From: Paucihalobacter ruber
GTDB lineage: Bacteria; Bacteroidota; Bacteroidia; Flavobacteriales; Flavobacteriaceae
Length of the DNA stretch: 64,000 nt
Direction of reading: 5' to 3'
Assembly (NCBI RefSeq): GCF_006494535.1
Contig: NZ_VHIQ01000003.1
Location: forward strand, 372,001 to 436,000
Shown here: positions 40,517-49,312 of the stretch, one piece after another
Layout: every line of letters starts with the position of its first letter
Numbering within the stretch: the stretch's first letter is position 1
Program-made: the position numbers and the translations under genes
Notes under the pieces: generated by a model
What the model was told of the DNA's origin: nothing
The model's input: only the letters and a program-made list of their open reading frames with translations
Databases searched by the model: none

Positions 40517-41782
40517 ATGAAATTGATAGCATACACATTACTTCTATTTTCTAATCTCTGCTGGTGTCAAAACTGGCAATCTACCAGTCTTTTTAACAAT
40601 GGTGGCGGACAACGATTTGATGATGTTTTCTTTTTAGATGAGAACACAGGTTGGGCTGCCAACGGTTTTTTCGCAGCAGTATACAAGACAACCGACGGCG
40701 GAGAAACATGGCAAACACAATTAACCGAAAGTGATTTAGGAGGTGCTTTTTATTTCAGAAATATCGAATTTTTAGATGATCAAAACGGATTTCTTGGTAC
40801 GCTCAACAATTTACTGTTAAAAACCACTGATGGCGGAAACACATGGCTCCCGGTTGATAACATTACCCCAAACCCAAATGCCGTTTGCGGATTATCAGCC
40901 TTAAACGCCCAAACTATTTTTGGCTGCGGCGCATTTTTCCAACCGGCTTTTATCATAAAATCCATTGATGCCGGACAGACCTGGACTTACACCAATATGT
41001 CCGACTTGGCGACTGCTTTGGTTGAAATCAAGTTTATTGACGAAACTACCGGATATGCGGGTGGTCAAAACGCCGGCGGTGCCTGCTTACTTAAAACTAC
41101 TGACGGAGGTAACACCTGGATTGAAGTATACAACTCAGGTATACCTGGAGAATATGTTTGGAAAATTCAAATTTTAGATAATCCCAATGTAGTTTTTGGC
41201 GCTGTTTCTTCAGTAGCACCACATTTAGGAAAACTAATTAAAAGCTTTGACGCCGGAAACAGCTGGCAATCTTTTGATGCACCCGAAACCAATATTCAAG
41301 CACTTGGATTTATTTCTGAAACCAAAGGTTGGATGGGTGGTCATACCACCGGTTTTTATGAAACTAACGATGGCGGACAAACATGGACTAACACAGGTAT
41401 AGGCAATAATTTAAACCGAATTATTGTATTAAACACTGGTTTGGCATATGGATGCGGCACCTCGGTATATAAATACAGCGATACATCTCTATCTATTGTA
41501 GATGACGAAATAAAAGGTAAAAATGTACTTGACGTAACACTAAAAGACAATCCGGTTAAATCATCGTTAGAGTTTTCGGTTACATTTGATTCGGCCGATA
41601 ATTTAGTGATTGAAATTTATGATCTTTCCGGTAAATTTATTCAACAACTTTCAAGAGATATAGTCAATTCTAAGCAAATAAAAAGTTATAGTTTTAATGT
41701 TGATCATCTTGCGTCTGGCTCTTATTTTTTAAATTTCCACAGCAATACCGGCAGGCAATCGTTTAAATTTATCAAACAATAA
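40517..41782 (+). CDS. Secreted YCF48/BNR-like beta-propeller protein with T9SS type A sorting domain
   Basis: The signal peptide ends near NLCWCQN. Six repeats of the TDGGxTW type (TDGGETWQT, TDGGNTWLP, IDAGQTWTY, TDGGNTWIE, FDAGNSWQS, NDGGQTWTN) across residues 25-305 predict a beta-propeller related to YCF48/HCF136. The C-terminal 75 residues are a type A sorting domain with LVIEIYDLSGKFIQQL and SGSYFLNFHS, ending in KQ. Probably exported by type IX secretion and anchored to or released from the surface. Ligand unknown. Confidence 0.85.
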   Translation: MKLIAYTLLLFSNLCWCQNWQSTSLFNNGGGQRFDDVFFLDENTGWAANGFFAAVYKTTDGGETWQTQLTESDLGGAFYFRNIEFLDDQNGFLGTLNNLLLKTTDGGNTWLPVDNITPNPNAVCGLSALNAQTIFGCGAFFQPAFIIKSIDAGQTWTYTNMSDLATALVEIKFIDETTGYAGGQNAGGACLLKTTDGGNTWIEVYNSGIPGEYVWKIQILDNPNVVFGAVSSVAPHLGKLIKSFDAGNSWQSFDAPETNIQALGFISETKGWMGGHTTGFYETNDGGQTWTNTGIGNNLNRIIVLNTGLAYGCGTSVYKYSDTSLSIVDDEIKGKNVLDVTLKDNPVKSSLEFSVTFDSADNLVIEIYDLSGKFIQQLSRDIVNSKQIKSYSFNVDHLASGSYFLNFHSNTGRQSFKFIKQ

Positions 41783-41862
41783 AAAATCTTGATGCCTGAC
41801 TTGGTTATATTTTAGGCTATTTTAAAGTAAAAAATTGTATTTTTAACACAAATAAAAAAATT

Positions 41863-42405
41863 ATGAAATCAAATATTTTAAAATTGGCTCTAGTAGCCGT
41901 TGTATTATTTTCTTCGCAACATATAATATCACAGGAGTTTAGAGGCCTAGATAAAAGTCCGATGGATGCCGCGGCATTTCCAAGTGATTATAGAGTAGCC
42001 GATAAACTAGTTAAAATCACTTACAGCAGACCGCAATTAAATGACCGATTGATAAGCGATTTAGCACCAAACGGTAAAGTCTGGAGAACAGGTGCCAATG
42101 AGGCTTGCGAAATTACTTTTTATGTTGATATGAAATTAGGTAGCAGCACCGTAAAAGCTGGAACATATACTTTTTACACCATTCCGGGTGAAAAAGAATG
42201 GACTGCCATCATTAATAAAGACCTTAATGTTTGGGGCTCTTACTTCTACGACGAATCTAAAGATGTTGCCAGATTATCGGTACCTGTGAGCAACAGTGAT
42301 GAAGCATTAGATGCATTTTCGATGGTATTTTCAGAAGCTGATAACGGCGTAACCCTTCATATAGGTTGGGGAACTATGCGATTGGCGGTTCCATTTAAAA
42401 AATAA
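41863..42405 (+). CDS. DUF2911 family exported protein
   Basis: A 180-residue protein with a signal peptide ending near HIISQE. The rest is the DUF2911 domain: ITYSRPQLNDR, KVWRTGANEACEI, AGTYTFYTIPGEKEW and LHIGWGTMRLAVPF. Function unknown; predicted periplasmic. A strong terminator follows. Confidence 0.88.
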   Translation: MKSNILKLALVAVVLFSSQHIISQEFRGLDKSPMDAAAFPSDYRVADKLVKITYSRPQLNDRLISDLAPNGKVWRTGANEACEITFYVDMKLGSSTVKAGTYTFYTIPGEKEWTAIINKDLNVWGSYFYDESKDVARLSVPVSNSDEALDAFSMVFSEADNGVTLHIGWGTMRLAVPFKK

Positions 42406-42429
42406 ATTTCACTCCATAAGACTTAAAGA

Positions 42430-42458
42430 AGCCCAATTTGATTATTTGGGCTTTTTTT
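42430..42458 (+). terminator. Terminator after the DUF2911 gene
   Basis: AGCCCAA (42430-42436) and TTGGGCT (42446-42452) form a seven-base stem followed by a T run. It abuts the 3' end of the convergent queE gene. Confidence 0.8.
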
Positions 42459-43086
42459 ATGGAATGTTTAAATACTTATGCGTTTGAAGTGAAATTCGCC
42501 ATTTAGGATTTTTCATCACATAATCCACAATTAGCGGCATCATTTTTTCTCTTTTACTCCACTCGGGTTGTAAGTACAAAATACAATTGCCATTTACTTG
42601 AGTGGCTTGTTCTTCGGCAAATTGAAAATCGCTGTTATTGTAAACAATCACTTTCAACTCGTGGGCCTTGCTATAAATTTCGGTTTGAGGTAATTTTATT
42701 TTTTTTGGGGAGAGACAAATCCAATCCCAAACACCCGTCAACGGATAAGCACCTGAAGTTTCAATATGAATTTTCAATGCTTTTTCTTTCAACTTATTTG
42801 TTAGATAAGTCATATCCCAGGTAAGTGGTTCACCTCCGGTAATCACAATGGTGTCTGAATATTTTGCTGCTTCATTAACAATATCATCGGCCGATGTGGG
42901 CGGATGAATATCGGGATTCCAACTTTCTTTAACATCGCACCAGTGGCAACCTACATCGCAACCGCCAACTCTTATAAAATAAGCAGCTGTACCTTTATGA
43001 AAACCTTCACCCTGAATGGTGTAAAAAGCTTCCATTAAAGGCAGCATCTTACCTTGATTTACTAAATCTTGAATTTCTTTTTTCAT
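42457..43086 (-). CDS. queE: 7-carboxy-7-deazaguanine synthase
   Basis: Radical SAM enzyme that makes 7-carboxy-7-deazaguanine on the path to queuosine. The CxxxCxxC-type cluster motif is in GGCDVGCHWCDVKESWN. TIQGEG near the N terminus and VITGGEPLTW support the assignment. The preferred start is the ATG at 43086; a TTG nine bases earlier is in frame. No other queuosine gene is nearby, so this stands alone in the window. Confidence 0.93.
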   Translation of the reverse strand: MKKEIQDLVNQGKMLPLMEAFYTIQGEGFHKGTAAYFIRVGGCDVGCHWCDVKESWNPDIHPPTSADDIVNEAAKYSDTIVITGGEPLTWDMTYLTNKLKEKALKIHIETSGAYPLTGVWDWICLSPKKIKLPQTEIYSKAHELKVIVYNNSDFQFAEEQATQVNGNCILYLQPEWSKREKMMPLIVDYVMKNPKWRISLQTHKYLNIP

Positions 43087-43140
43087 GGGCTGCAAAGGTA
43101 ATTTAAATACCTAAGTATTTTAAAAATTACCGTTTTAAAA

Positions 43141-43590
43141 TTACCGTTTTACAGCCACTACTTCAATTTCAATTTTAGCATTGGCTGCAAGGCCAGAGGC
43201 CGCAAAGGTAGTTCTTGCGGGTTTTTGTTTAAAGTATTGAATGTAAATTTCATTAAATGCGGCAAAATCGTTGATGTCGCTCAGAATAACCGTACATTTA
43301 ATTACATCTTTTAATTCTAACTCGTGATGCAGAAGTACCGCCTCAATGTTTTTTATAGTTTGAAGTGTTTCTGTTTGAATACCGCCTTCAACTAAAGTTC
43401 TTGTGCTGTGATCCATACCAATTTGACCGGAAAGAAACAACAAATCTTGGGTTTCAACGGCATCACTAAATGGTGCATTTTGTTTTTTAGGCTCGTGAGA
43501 TTGATGAAAAACAGGATAATTATTCTGTTCTCCACAAGCAAAAAAAACGATTAACATTAAAAAAATAAATACTTTTAAAATATGTTTCAT
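43141..43590 (-). CDS. RidA/YjgF family protein with lipoprotein signal
   Basis: Residues about 25-149 are a complete RidA fold: LFLSGQIGMD, QTIKNIEAVLLHHEL, KPARTTF with the conserved Arg, and IEIEVVAV at the end. RidA enzymes hydrolyse reactive enamine/imine intermediates in the cytosol. This copy instead begins with a hydrophobic lipoprotein signal ending in IVFFAC, which would place it in the periplasm or outer membrane. It precedes queE on the same strand. An envelope-side substrate is possible, but none is indicated. Confidence 0.85.
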   Translation of the reverse strand: MKHILKVFIFLMLIVFFACGEQNNYPVFHQSHEPKKQNAPFSDAVETQDLLFLSGQIGMDHSTRTLVEGGIQTETLQTIKNIEAVLLHHELELKDVIKCTVILSDINDFAAFNEIYIQYFKQKPARTTFAASGLAANAKIEIEVVAVKR

Positions 43591-43741
43591 TTGAATTGAA
43601 ATTTTCCTGAATCTAAAAAATAGTTAATAAAAGCCTAAATCAAACCGAAGTTTAAATTTTGAGCTTTTCACTTCTTTAAAATTAGAGTATTTTTGTTATA
43701 AATTAGTATTGCAACAACTAAAACTTTATTCACATCAAATT

Positions 43742-44293
43742 ATGATCAAAAAACTTCTATTTTTAAGTGTTATAGCTATAGCAATCACCAGTTGTTCAAA
43801 ACCGCAAGATCCTTTTGAAATAGGAAAACGTTATATTGGTTTACTTACCGATTCAACTCAAGTAAAAGACTTAAAATTAGCTTTCCCTGAAGATTCGATT
43901 ACTTCAATTGTAAAAGCCATCAGTTTTTCATCAAGCAGTTCTCAAATTGAAATTTACAGCAACACAGGCGAAAAGTTACTGACACTTACGGCAACCCGAC
44001 CAAATGATTCCACAGCAACCATTAAAACCGTAAAAATTGAAAGTCCGCTTTATAAAACCACTAACGGAATCAATAAAAAAAGCACATTTAAAGACATCAA
44101 AGACAACTTTAAAATTAATAAAATAGATAATCTTATTGGGAATGTAGTTGTTAGTGTTAAAGAAATTAATGCGGCGTTTACAATAGACAAAACAGAATTA
44201 CCGGCAGAATTAAGATTTGATAACACCCAAACGATAGATCAACTACAAATACCTGGGAAAGCTAAAATAAAATATTTTATGCTACACTGGTAG
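43742..44293 (+). CDS. Hypothetical lipoprotein
   Basis: I chose the ATG at 43742, giving a lipoprotein signal ending in AIAITSC; an earlier TTG at 43709 would spoil it. The mature part, about 165 residues, begins PFEIGKRYIGLL and is rich in beta strands. It faintly recalls DUF1131-type lipoproteins, but I cannot support that. It heads a tight plus-strand run (cupin, hydrolase, rluF). TATTTTTG at 43688-43695 may be its -7 promoter element. Confidence 0.6.
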   Translation: MIKKLLFLSVIAIAITSCSKPQDPFEIGKRYIGLLTDSTQVKDLKLAFPEDSITSIVKAISFSSSSSQIEIYSNTGEKLLTLTATRPNDSTATIKTVKIESPLYKTTNGINKKSTFKDIKDNFKINKIDNLIGNVVVSVKEINAAFTIDKTELPAELRFDNTQTIDQLQIPGKAKIKYFMLHW

Positions 44294-44307
44294 TAAGGTT
44301 TTTTTGA

Positions 44308-44679
44308 ATGAAGAAAAACAACAAATACACCATCCAAAACAAACCGTTTGTTGTGCCAACAACCGACGGTAAAGTTATTGAAGAACATTTTGGGTTAGCA
44401 ACAGACGGTAATTCTCAAATTAGTGTGGCCCATATGATTGCACCACCCGGCTGGAGTGAGCCATTTCAAACGCCCGCATTTGATGAGATAACATATATTA
44501 TTTCAGGAAAAAAACAGTTTAAATTTAACGAAGAAGCCGTTGTTTTAGAACCGGGACAATCTATTAAAATCAACAAACATACTCGCGTTCAATATTGTAA
44601 CCCCTTTAATGAGCCCTGCGAATATATTGCTATTTGCACTCCGGCATTTTCATTAGAACAAGCCAATAGAGAAGATTAA
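44308..44679 (+). CDS. Cupin domain protein
   Basis: A single-domain 123-residue beta-barrel. The segment EPFQTPAFDEITYIISGKK resembles cupin motif 1 with fewer His residues than usual, and EPGQSIKINKHTRVQYCNP is motif 2. Metal binding is uncertain because the usual His triad is incomplete. It is followed directly, without a gap, by the hydrolase gene, so the two are probably cotranslated. Confidence 0.8.
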   Translation: MKKNNKYTIQNKPFVVPTTDGKVIEEHFGLATDGNSQISVAHMIAPPGWSEPFQTPAFDEITYIISGKKQFKFNEEAVVLEPGQSIKINKHTRVQYCNPFNEPCEYIAICTPAFSLEQANRED

Positions 44680-45510
44680 ATGAAAAAGCTCGTCATTAAA
44701 ATAGTTGGCAATTACTACAATGCAATAAGCTACATCTCTCAAGATTATGCGGCTAAAAAAGCATTAAAATTGTTCACGACCCCAAGGAAGGGCCGCATTA
44801 ACGAAAAACAAGCCGACTTTTTAGGTACTGCTTTTAAAGAAGAGCAATATCATGATAGCCTCTCAATTATGACCTACAGATGGCTTGGCGACAAGGGCAC
44901 TATTTTATTGGCTCATGGCTGGGAAAGTAATGCTGCACGCTGGAAAAAAGTAATTTTAAAATTTAATAAATTAGGATACGAAATCATCGCTCTTGATGCC
45001 CCTGCGCATGGCCGCTCAGGTGGGAATGAATTTAACGCGTTGCTTTATTCTGAATTTATTGCTGTGGTTGCCAAAAGATTTAAACCTCAAATTATAATCG
45101 GTCATTCGGTTGGTGGTATGTCGGCTGTATTTTTTCAACACAAACACAAATTAGACAGCGTAGAAAAATTAATACTGTTAGGTGCGCCTTCTGAATTTAA
45201 AGATGTATTTGCAAGATATACCAATATGCTTGGGTATAATCAACGTATTATAAAACGGCTTGACGGTATTATTGTTGAGCGTTTTGGCAGACCATCCACA
45301 TCATTTTCAACTTCAAGTTTAATGAAAGAAATTGAACAAAAAAGTTTGATTATACATGATAAAAACGACCAAATAATTCCGTATGACGATGCCTTACAAA
45401 TTCATAAGAGAGCGATTAACGCTAAACTCATATCAACTGAAGGATTGGGACATTCGTTAAAAAACCATAAGGTTACAGCTTATATTGAAGAATTTATTAT
45501 TTCAGATTAA
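44680..45510 (+). CDS. Alpha/beta hydrolase
   Basis: A 276-residue serine hydrolase. The oxyanion segment is LAHGWESNAARW, the nucleophile is Ser in GHSVGG, the acid is in IIHDKNDQIIPY and the His is in GLGHSLK. LDAPAHGRS is the usual strand-4 motif. Substrate unknown. It starts right after the cupin stop, and its own stop shares a base with the rluF start. Confidence 0.88.
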   Translation: MKKLVIKIVGNYYNAISYISQDYAAKKALKLFTTPRKGRINEKQADFLGTAFKEEQYHDSLSIMTYRWLGDKGTILLAHGWESNAARWKKVILKFNKLGYEIIALDAPAHGRSGGNEFNALLYSEFIAVVAKRFKPQIIIGHSVGGMSAVFFQHKHKLDSVEKLILLGAPSEFKDVFARYTNMLGYNQRIIKRLDGIIVERFGRPSTSFSTSSLMKEIEQKSLIIHDKNDQIIPYDDALQIHKRAINAKLISTEGLGHSLKNHKVTAYIEEFIISD

Positions 45511-46268
45511 TGGAAGACAAGACCGTTAGAATCAATAAATTTTTAAGCGAAGTAGGTTACTGCTCAAGACGCGCTGCCGATAAGCTCATTGAAGCAGGTC
45601 GAATTACCGTAAACGATATCAAAGCTGAAATGGGTACCAAAATCACTTTGGATGATGTAGTAAAAGTTGATGGAGAGATTATTGCAAACTCTAAAGAAAC
45701 CTTTACATATCTTGCTTTTAATAAACCTGTTGGAGTTGTTTGTACAACAGATACCAAAGTTGAAAAAAATAACATCATCGATTTTATTAATTATCATAAA
45801 CGTATTTTCCCGATAGGACGCTTGGACAAAGCAAGTGAAGGATTAATTCTGTTAACTGACGATGGCGATATCGTTAATAAAATTTTGCGCGCTAGTAATA
45901 ATCATGAGAAAGAATACTTAGTGACTGTAAATAAACCAATTTCACAAACATTTGTTGAAAGGATGCGAAATGGTATTCCAATTTTAAATACGGTAACAAA
46001 AAAATGTAAAGTGGAAAAAATTGACAATTTCACTTTCAGAATTGTGCTAACTCAGGGATTAAACCGACAAATAAGAAGAATGTGTGAGTATTTAGACTAT
46101 CAGGTTGAAACCTTGAAACGGGTTAGAATTATGAACATTAAATTAGATGTCCCTGTTGGGACGTTTAGAGAACTTTCCAAAGATGAATTTTTAGATCTCA
46201 ACCACTTATTAGAGTCCTCTGTCAAAACAGCAAAGCCAGCAAAACCGAAACCTTCACATAAAAAATAG
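45510..46268 (+). CDS. rluF: 23S rRNA pseudouridine synthase, RluF-like
   Basis: An N-terminal S4 RNA-binding domain (INKFLSEVGYCSRRAADKLI) is followed by the RsuA-type catalytic domain with the Asp in GRLDKASEGLILLTDDG, and GLNRQIRRMCEYLDY. The pattern fits RluF, which modifies U2604 of 23S rRNA, rather than RsuA or RluB. A Lys/Pro-rich tail ends the 252-residue protein. Confidence 0.88.
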   Translation: MEDKTVRINKFLSEVGYCSRRAADKLIEAGRITVNDIKAEMGTKITLDDVVKVDGEIIANSKETFTYLAFNKPVGVVCTTDTKVEKNNIIDFINYHKRIFPIGRLDKASEGLILLTDDGDIVNKILRASNNHEKEYLVTVNKPISQTFVERMRNGIPILNTVTKKCKVEKIDNFTFRIVLTQGLNRQIRRMCEYLDYQVETLKRVRIMNIKLDVPVGTFRELSKDEFLDLNHLLESSVKTAKPAKPKPSHKK

Positions 46269-46301
46269 AAAACAATCAAAGCAATTAAATAATATAAAAT
46301 C

Positions 46302-46724
46302 ATGAAAACCATTTCTCCATTTCATTTGGCAATTCCGGTTCATAATTTAGCTGAATGTCGCATCTTTTATCGAGACATCCTTAATTGTGAAGAAGGCAGA
46401 AGCAGTGACCATTGGGTTGATTTTAATTTTTTTGGTCATCAATTGGTGATACACTACAAACCAAAATCTGATGCTGAGCTACATACCAATCCCGTAGACG
46501 GAAAAGATGTTCCTGTACCACATTTTGGGGTAGTTTTAGATTGGGAGGTTTTTCATCAATTTGCGGATGATTTAAAAACTAAAGGCATTCAGTTTATTAT
46601 AGCGCCTTATATAAGGTTTCAAGGACAAGTAGGCGAACAAGCCACCATGTTTTTTAAAGATCCGGCCGGTAATGCTTTAGAATTCAAGTCATTTAAAGAT
46701 ATGAGTCAGATTTTCGCTAAGTAA
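46302..46724 (+). CDS. VOC (glyoxalase/dioxygenase superfamily) protein
   Basis: A 140-residue protein with the two paired beta-alpha-beta-beta-beta units of the vicinal oxygen chelate fold. Likely metal ligands are His in FHLAIPVHN, His in HFGVVLDW and Glu in [10 protein letters not shown]. Reaction unknown. It is the last gene of the plus-strand run and ends one base from the convergent folD gene. Confidence 0.85.
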   Translation: MKTISPFHLAIPVHNLAECRIFYRDILNCEEGRSSDHWVDFNFFGHQLVIHYKPKSDAELHTNPVDGKDVPVPHFGVVLDWEVFHQFADDLKTKGIQFIIAPYIRFQGQVGEQATMFFKDPAGNALEFKSFKDMSQIFAK

Positions 46725-46725
46725 A

Positions 46726-47607
46726 CTATCTAAGCAAATGACGCTCTCTTGCTAAAAGTGTATTTTTAAGCAACATAGCGATGGTCATTGGACCAACACC
46801 GCCTGGAACGGGCGTGATGTAGCTGGCTTTTTTGCTCACATTTTCGAAGTCAACATCACCGGTAATGTAATAACCTTTTTCAGTTGTTTCGTCAGGAACT
46901 CTGGTAATGCCTACATCAATAATTACGGCGTCGTCTTTAACCATTTCAGCTTTTAAAAAACCTGGAACACCTAATGCGGAAATGATAATATCTGCCTGTG
47001 AGGTTATTTGCGTAATATTTTTTGTGTGACTGTGAGTTAAAGTTACGGTTGAATTACCTGGAAAACCTTTTCTACCCATTAAAATACTCATTGGTCTGCC
47101 AACTATATGCGATCGACCAATAATAACGGTATGTTTACCATCGGTTTCAACACCGTAACGCTCTAAAAGTTCCAAGATACCAAATGGCGTAGCAGGAATA
47201 AAGGTACTCATATCCAAGGCCATTTTTCCAAAATTCGTAGGATGAAAACCATCTACATCCTTATCGGGATTTACTGTTAGGAGTACTTTTTGAGTATCTA
47301 TTTGTTTTGGCAGAGGCAGCTGAACAATAAACCCATCGATATTGTCATCCTCATTGAGTTCCTGAATTTTATCCAGTAACTCTATTTCACTGGTAGTACT
47401 AGACATTCTTATCATAGTAGACTTAAAGCCAACGCGCTCACAAGCTTTTACCTTACTATTAACATAAGTAAGACTTGCGCCGTCATTTCCAACAATAACG
47501 GCTGCCAGGTGAGGTACTTTTTCGCCTCTGGCTTTCATTTTCTCCACCTGTGCGGTGATTTCATTCTTAATATCGTTGCTAACTTTTTTACCGTCTAGAA
47601 TTATCAT
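46726..47607 (-). CDS. folD: Methylenetetrahydrofolate dehydrogenase/cyclohydrolase
   Basis: Bifunctional enzyme interconverting 5,10-methylene-, methenyl- and 10-formyl-tetrahydrofolate. It has the conserved YVNSKVKACERVGF with the catalytic Lys, QLPLPKQID, PDKDVDGFHP, the NADP-binding IIGRSHIVGRP and the C-terminal TPVPGGVGPMT. At 293 residues it is normal length. It complements folP and folE elsewhere in the window. Upstream lies a short repeat patch, then ffh. Confidence 0.97.
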   Translation of the reverse strand: MIILDGKKVSNDIKNEITAQVEKMKARGEKVPHLAAVIVGNDGASLTYVNSKVKACERVGFKSTMIRMSSTTSEIELLDKIQELNEDDNIDGFIVQLPLPKQIDTQKVLLTVNPDKDVDGFHPTNFGKMALDMSTFIPATPFGILELLERYGVETDGKHTVIIGRSHIVGRPMSILMGRKGFPGNSTVTLTHSHTKNITQITSQADIIISALGVPGFLKAEMVKDDAVIIDVGITRVPDETTEKGYYITGDVDFENVSKKASYITPVPGGVGPMTIAMLLKNTLLARERHLLR

Positions 47608-47640
47608 AATTGGTTATTTGTTGAATTTAGTTAGTTCTCT

Positions 47641-47792
47641 TAGACACGAATTACACGGATTTACACAGATTACTGTTCTAATTCTTTACGCGCTTATAGT
47701 TTGGTATATTGATTTTTCTTTCTCTCTTCTCTCTTCTCTCTTTTCTCTTTTCTATTTTTTTACGGCAGCCTTCACAGATTTATACAGATATC
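47641..47792. repeat. Iterated ACRGATTTAC-type units flanking a polypyrimidine tract
   Basis: Three near-identical 9-10 base units run head to tail at 47646-47673 (ACGAATTAC, ACGGATTTAC, ACAGATTAC). Two more stand at 47774-47792 (ACAGATTTAT, ACAGATATC). Between them, 47713-47753 is an unbroken 41-base pyrimidine run of TCTC/TTCT units. No gene lies in the 211-base gap between folD and ffh. I recall similar units beside GxxExxY-type nuclease genes in other bacteria, but no such gene is present here. Confidence 0.6.
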
Positions 47793-47818
47793 ATTTATAC
47801 ATAAATACAGTGTGAGTC

Positions 47819-49147
47819 TTATCTCATATTATTCATCATTTGCATCATTTGCTTGCCTTTGCCTCCTTGCATCATTTTCATCATCTTACTCATTTGATCA
47901 AATTGTTTCATAAGTCTGTTAACTTCTTGAACTGATGTGCCTGAACCTTCACCAATTCGTTTTTTTCTGGAAGCATTAATAATTGCCGGATTAGAGCGCT
48001 CTTTAGGCGTCATTGATTGGATAATGGCTTCTACATGTTTAAAGGCATCGTCATCAATATCAACATCTTTAAGCATTTTACCGGCTCCTGGAATCATACC
48101 TAATAAATCTTTCATGTTACCCATTTTTTTGATTTGCTGAATTTGTTTCAGGAAATCATCAAAACCAAACTGATTTTTGGCAATTTTCTTTGAAAGCTTT
48201 CTGGCTTCTTCTTCATCATATTGTTCCTGAGCACGTTCAACCAAAGATACCACATCTCCCATTCCCAAAATTCTGTCGGCCATTCTCGACGGATAAAACA
48301 CGTCAATGGCTTCCATTTTTTCGCCAGTACCAATGAATTTAATGGGCTTGTTTACTACAGATTTTATTGATAGTGCGGCTCCACCTCGGGTATCGCCGTC
48401 TAATTTTGTTAAGATAACACCATCAAAATTTAGAACATCGTTAAATGCTTTGGCAGTATTTACGGCATCTTGACCTGTCATAGCATCGACCACAAACAAG
48501 GTTTCCTGAGGTTGAATGGCTTTATGAATGTTTGAAATTTCATTCATCATCACCTCATCAACAGCCAAACGACCGGCAGTATCTATAATAACTACGTTGT
48601 AGCCATTCGCTTTGGCGTGGGCAATACCGGCTTGTGCAATGGCTACAGGATTTTTATTGTCTCTATCGCTGAAAACCTCAACACCAATCTGACCTCCAAC
48701 CACGTGAAGCTGGTCTATTGCCGCAGGACGATACACGTCGCAAGCTACCAAAAGCGGTTTTTTAGTTTTTTTATTTTTAAGATAGTTAGCAAGTTTTCCC
48801 GAAAAGGTTGTTTTACCTGAACCTTGCAAACCAGACATTAAAATAACGCTTGGATTACCCGAAAGATTAATACCCTCGGCATCGCCACCCATAAGCGCCG
48901 TAAGTTCGTCTTTTACAATTTTAACCATTAATTGACCGGGCTGTAATGTGGTAAGTACATTTTGCCCGAGCGCCTTTTCTTTTACGGTTGTTGTAAATTC
49001 TTTGGCTATTTTAAAATTAACGTCGGCATCGAGCAGAGCTCTTCTTACTTCTTTTAAAGTTTCGGCAACGTTTACTTCGGTGATGCTTCCATGACCTTTT
49101 AATACATGTAATGCCTTATCTAACTTATCGCTTAAATTACTAAACAT
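47819..49147 (-). CDS. ffh: Signal recognition particle protein
   Basis: GTPase that binds signal sequences on the ribosome and delivers them with FtsY. The NG domain has the P-loop GLQGSGKTTFSGKLA, DVYRPAAIDQL, the G3 region IIDTAGRLAVDE and TKLDGDTRGG. The Met-rich M domain fills the last 150 residues and ends with a run of Met and Gly. At 442 residues it is normal. Two adjacent TAnnTTTG matches lie upstream. Confidence 0.97.
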   Translation of the reverse strand: MFSNLSDKLDKALHVLKGHGSITEVNVAETLKEVRRALLDADVNFKIAKEFTTTVKEKALGQNVLTTLQPGQLMVKIVKDELTALMGGDAEGINLSGNPSVILMSGLQGSGKTTFSGKLANYLKNKKTKKPLLVACDVYRPAAIDQLHVVGGQIGVEVFSDRDNKNPVAIAQAGIAHAKANGYNVVIIDTAGRLAVDEVMMNEISNIHKAIQPQETLFVVDAMTGQDAVNTAKAFNDVLNFDGVILTKLDGDTRGGAALSIKSVVNKPIKFIGTGEKMEAIDVFYPSRMADRILGMGDVVSLVERAQEQYDEEEARKLSKKIAKNQFGFDDFLKQIQQIKKMGNMKDLLGMIPGAGKMLKDVDIDDDAFKHVEAIIQSMTPKERSNPAIINASRKKRIGEGSGTSVQEVNRLMKQFDQMSKMMKMMQGGKGKQMMQMMNNMR

Positions 49148-49170
49148 AATGGCGTTGTTTTTGAAAGTTG

Positions 49171-49186
49171 CAAAGTTACAAATTTA
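49171..49186 (-). promoter_or_regulatory. Two adjacent putative -7 elements for ffh
   Basis: On the minus strand TAAATTTG (49179-49186) and TAACTTTG (49171-49178) are tandem exact matches to TAnnTTTG, 24-39 bases before the ffh ATG. Either or both could be used. Confidence 0.45.
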
Positions 49187-49240
49187 CTTGGTCAATGTAA
49201 AGCAACCTGACAATAATGAAAAATACTTTATTAAAGAAAA

Positions 49241-49267
49241 AAAGACCGCCTGTTACTGCGGTCCTTT
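49241..49267 (-). terminator. Terminator after the acidic repeat lipoprotein gene
   Basis: GACCGC (49244-49249) and GCGGTC (49258-49263), extended by AAA and T pairs, are followed on the minus strand by a T run. It separates the sigma-factor locus from ffh. Confidence 0.75.
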
Positions 49268-49312
49268 GAGACTATTGATGTGGATTAATTAATGGATTTT
49301 TTAATCACTTTT

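Noticed and set aside
42457-43590. queE with its neighbour as part of a 7-deazaguanine DNA modification island
   Set aside because: No dpd-type genes, no transglycosylase-like DNA modification gene and no other mobile marker are nearby; a lone queE fits ordinary queuosine synthesis.
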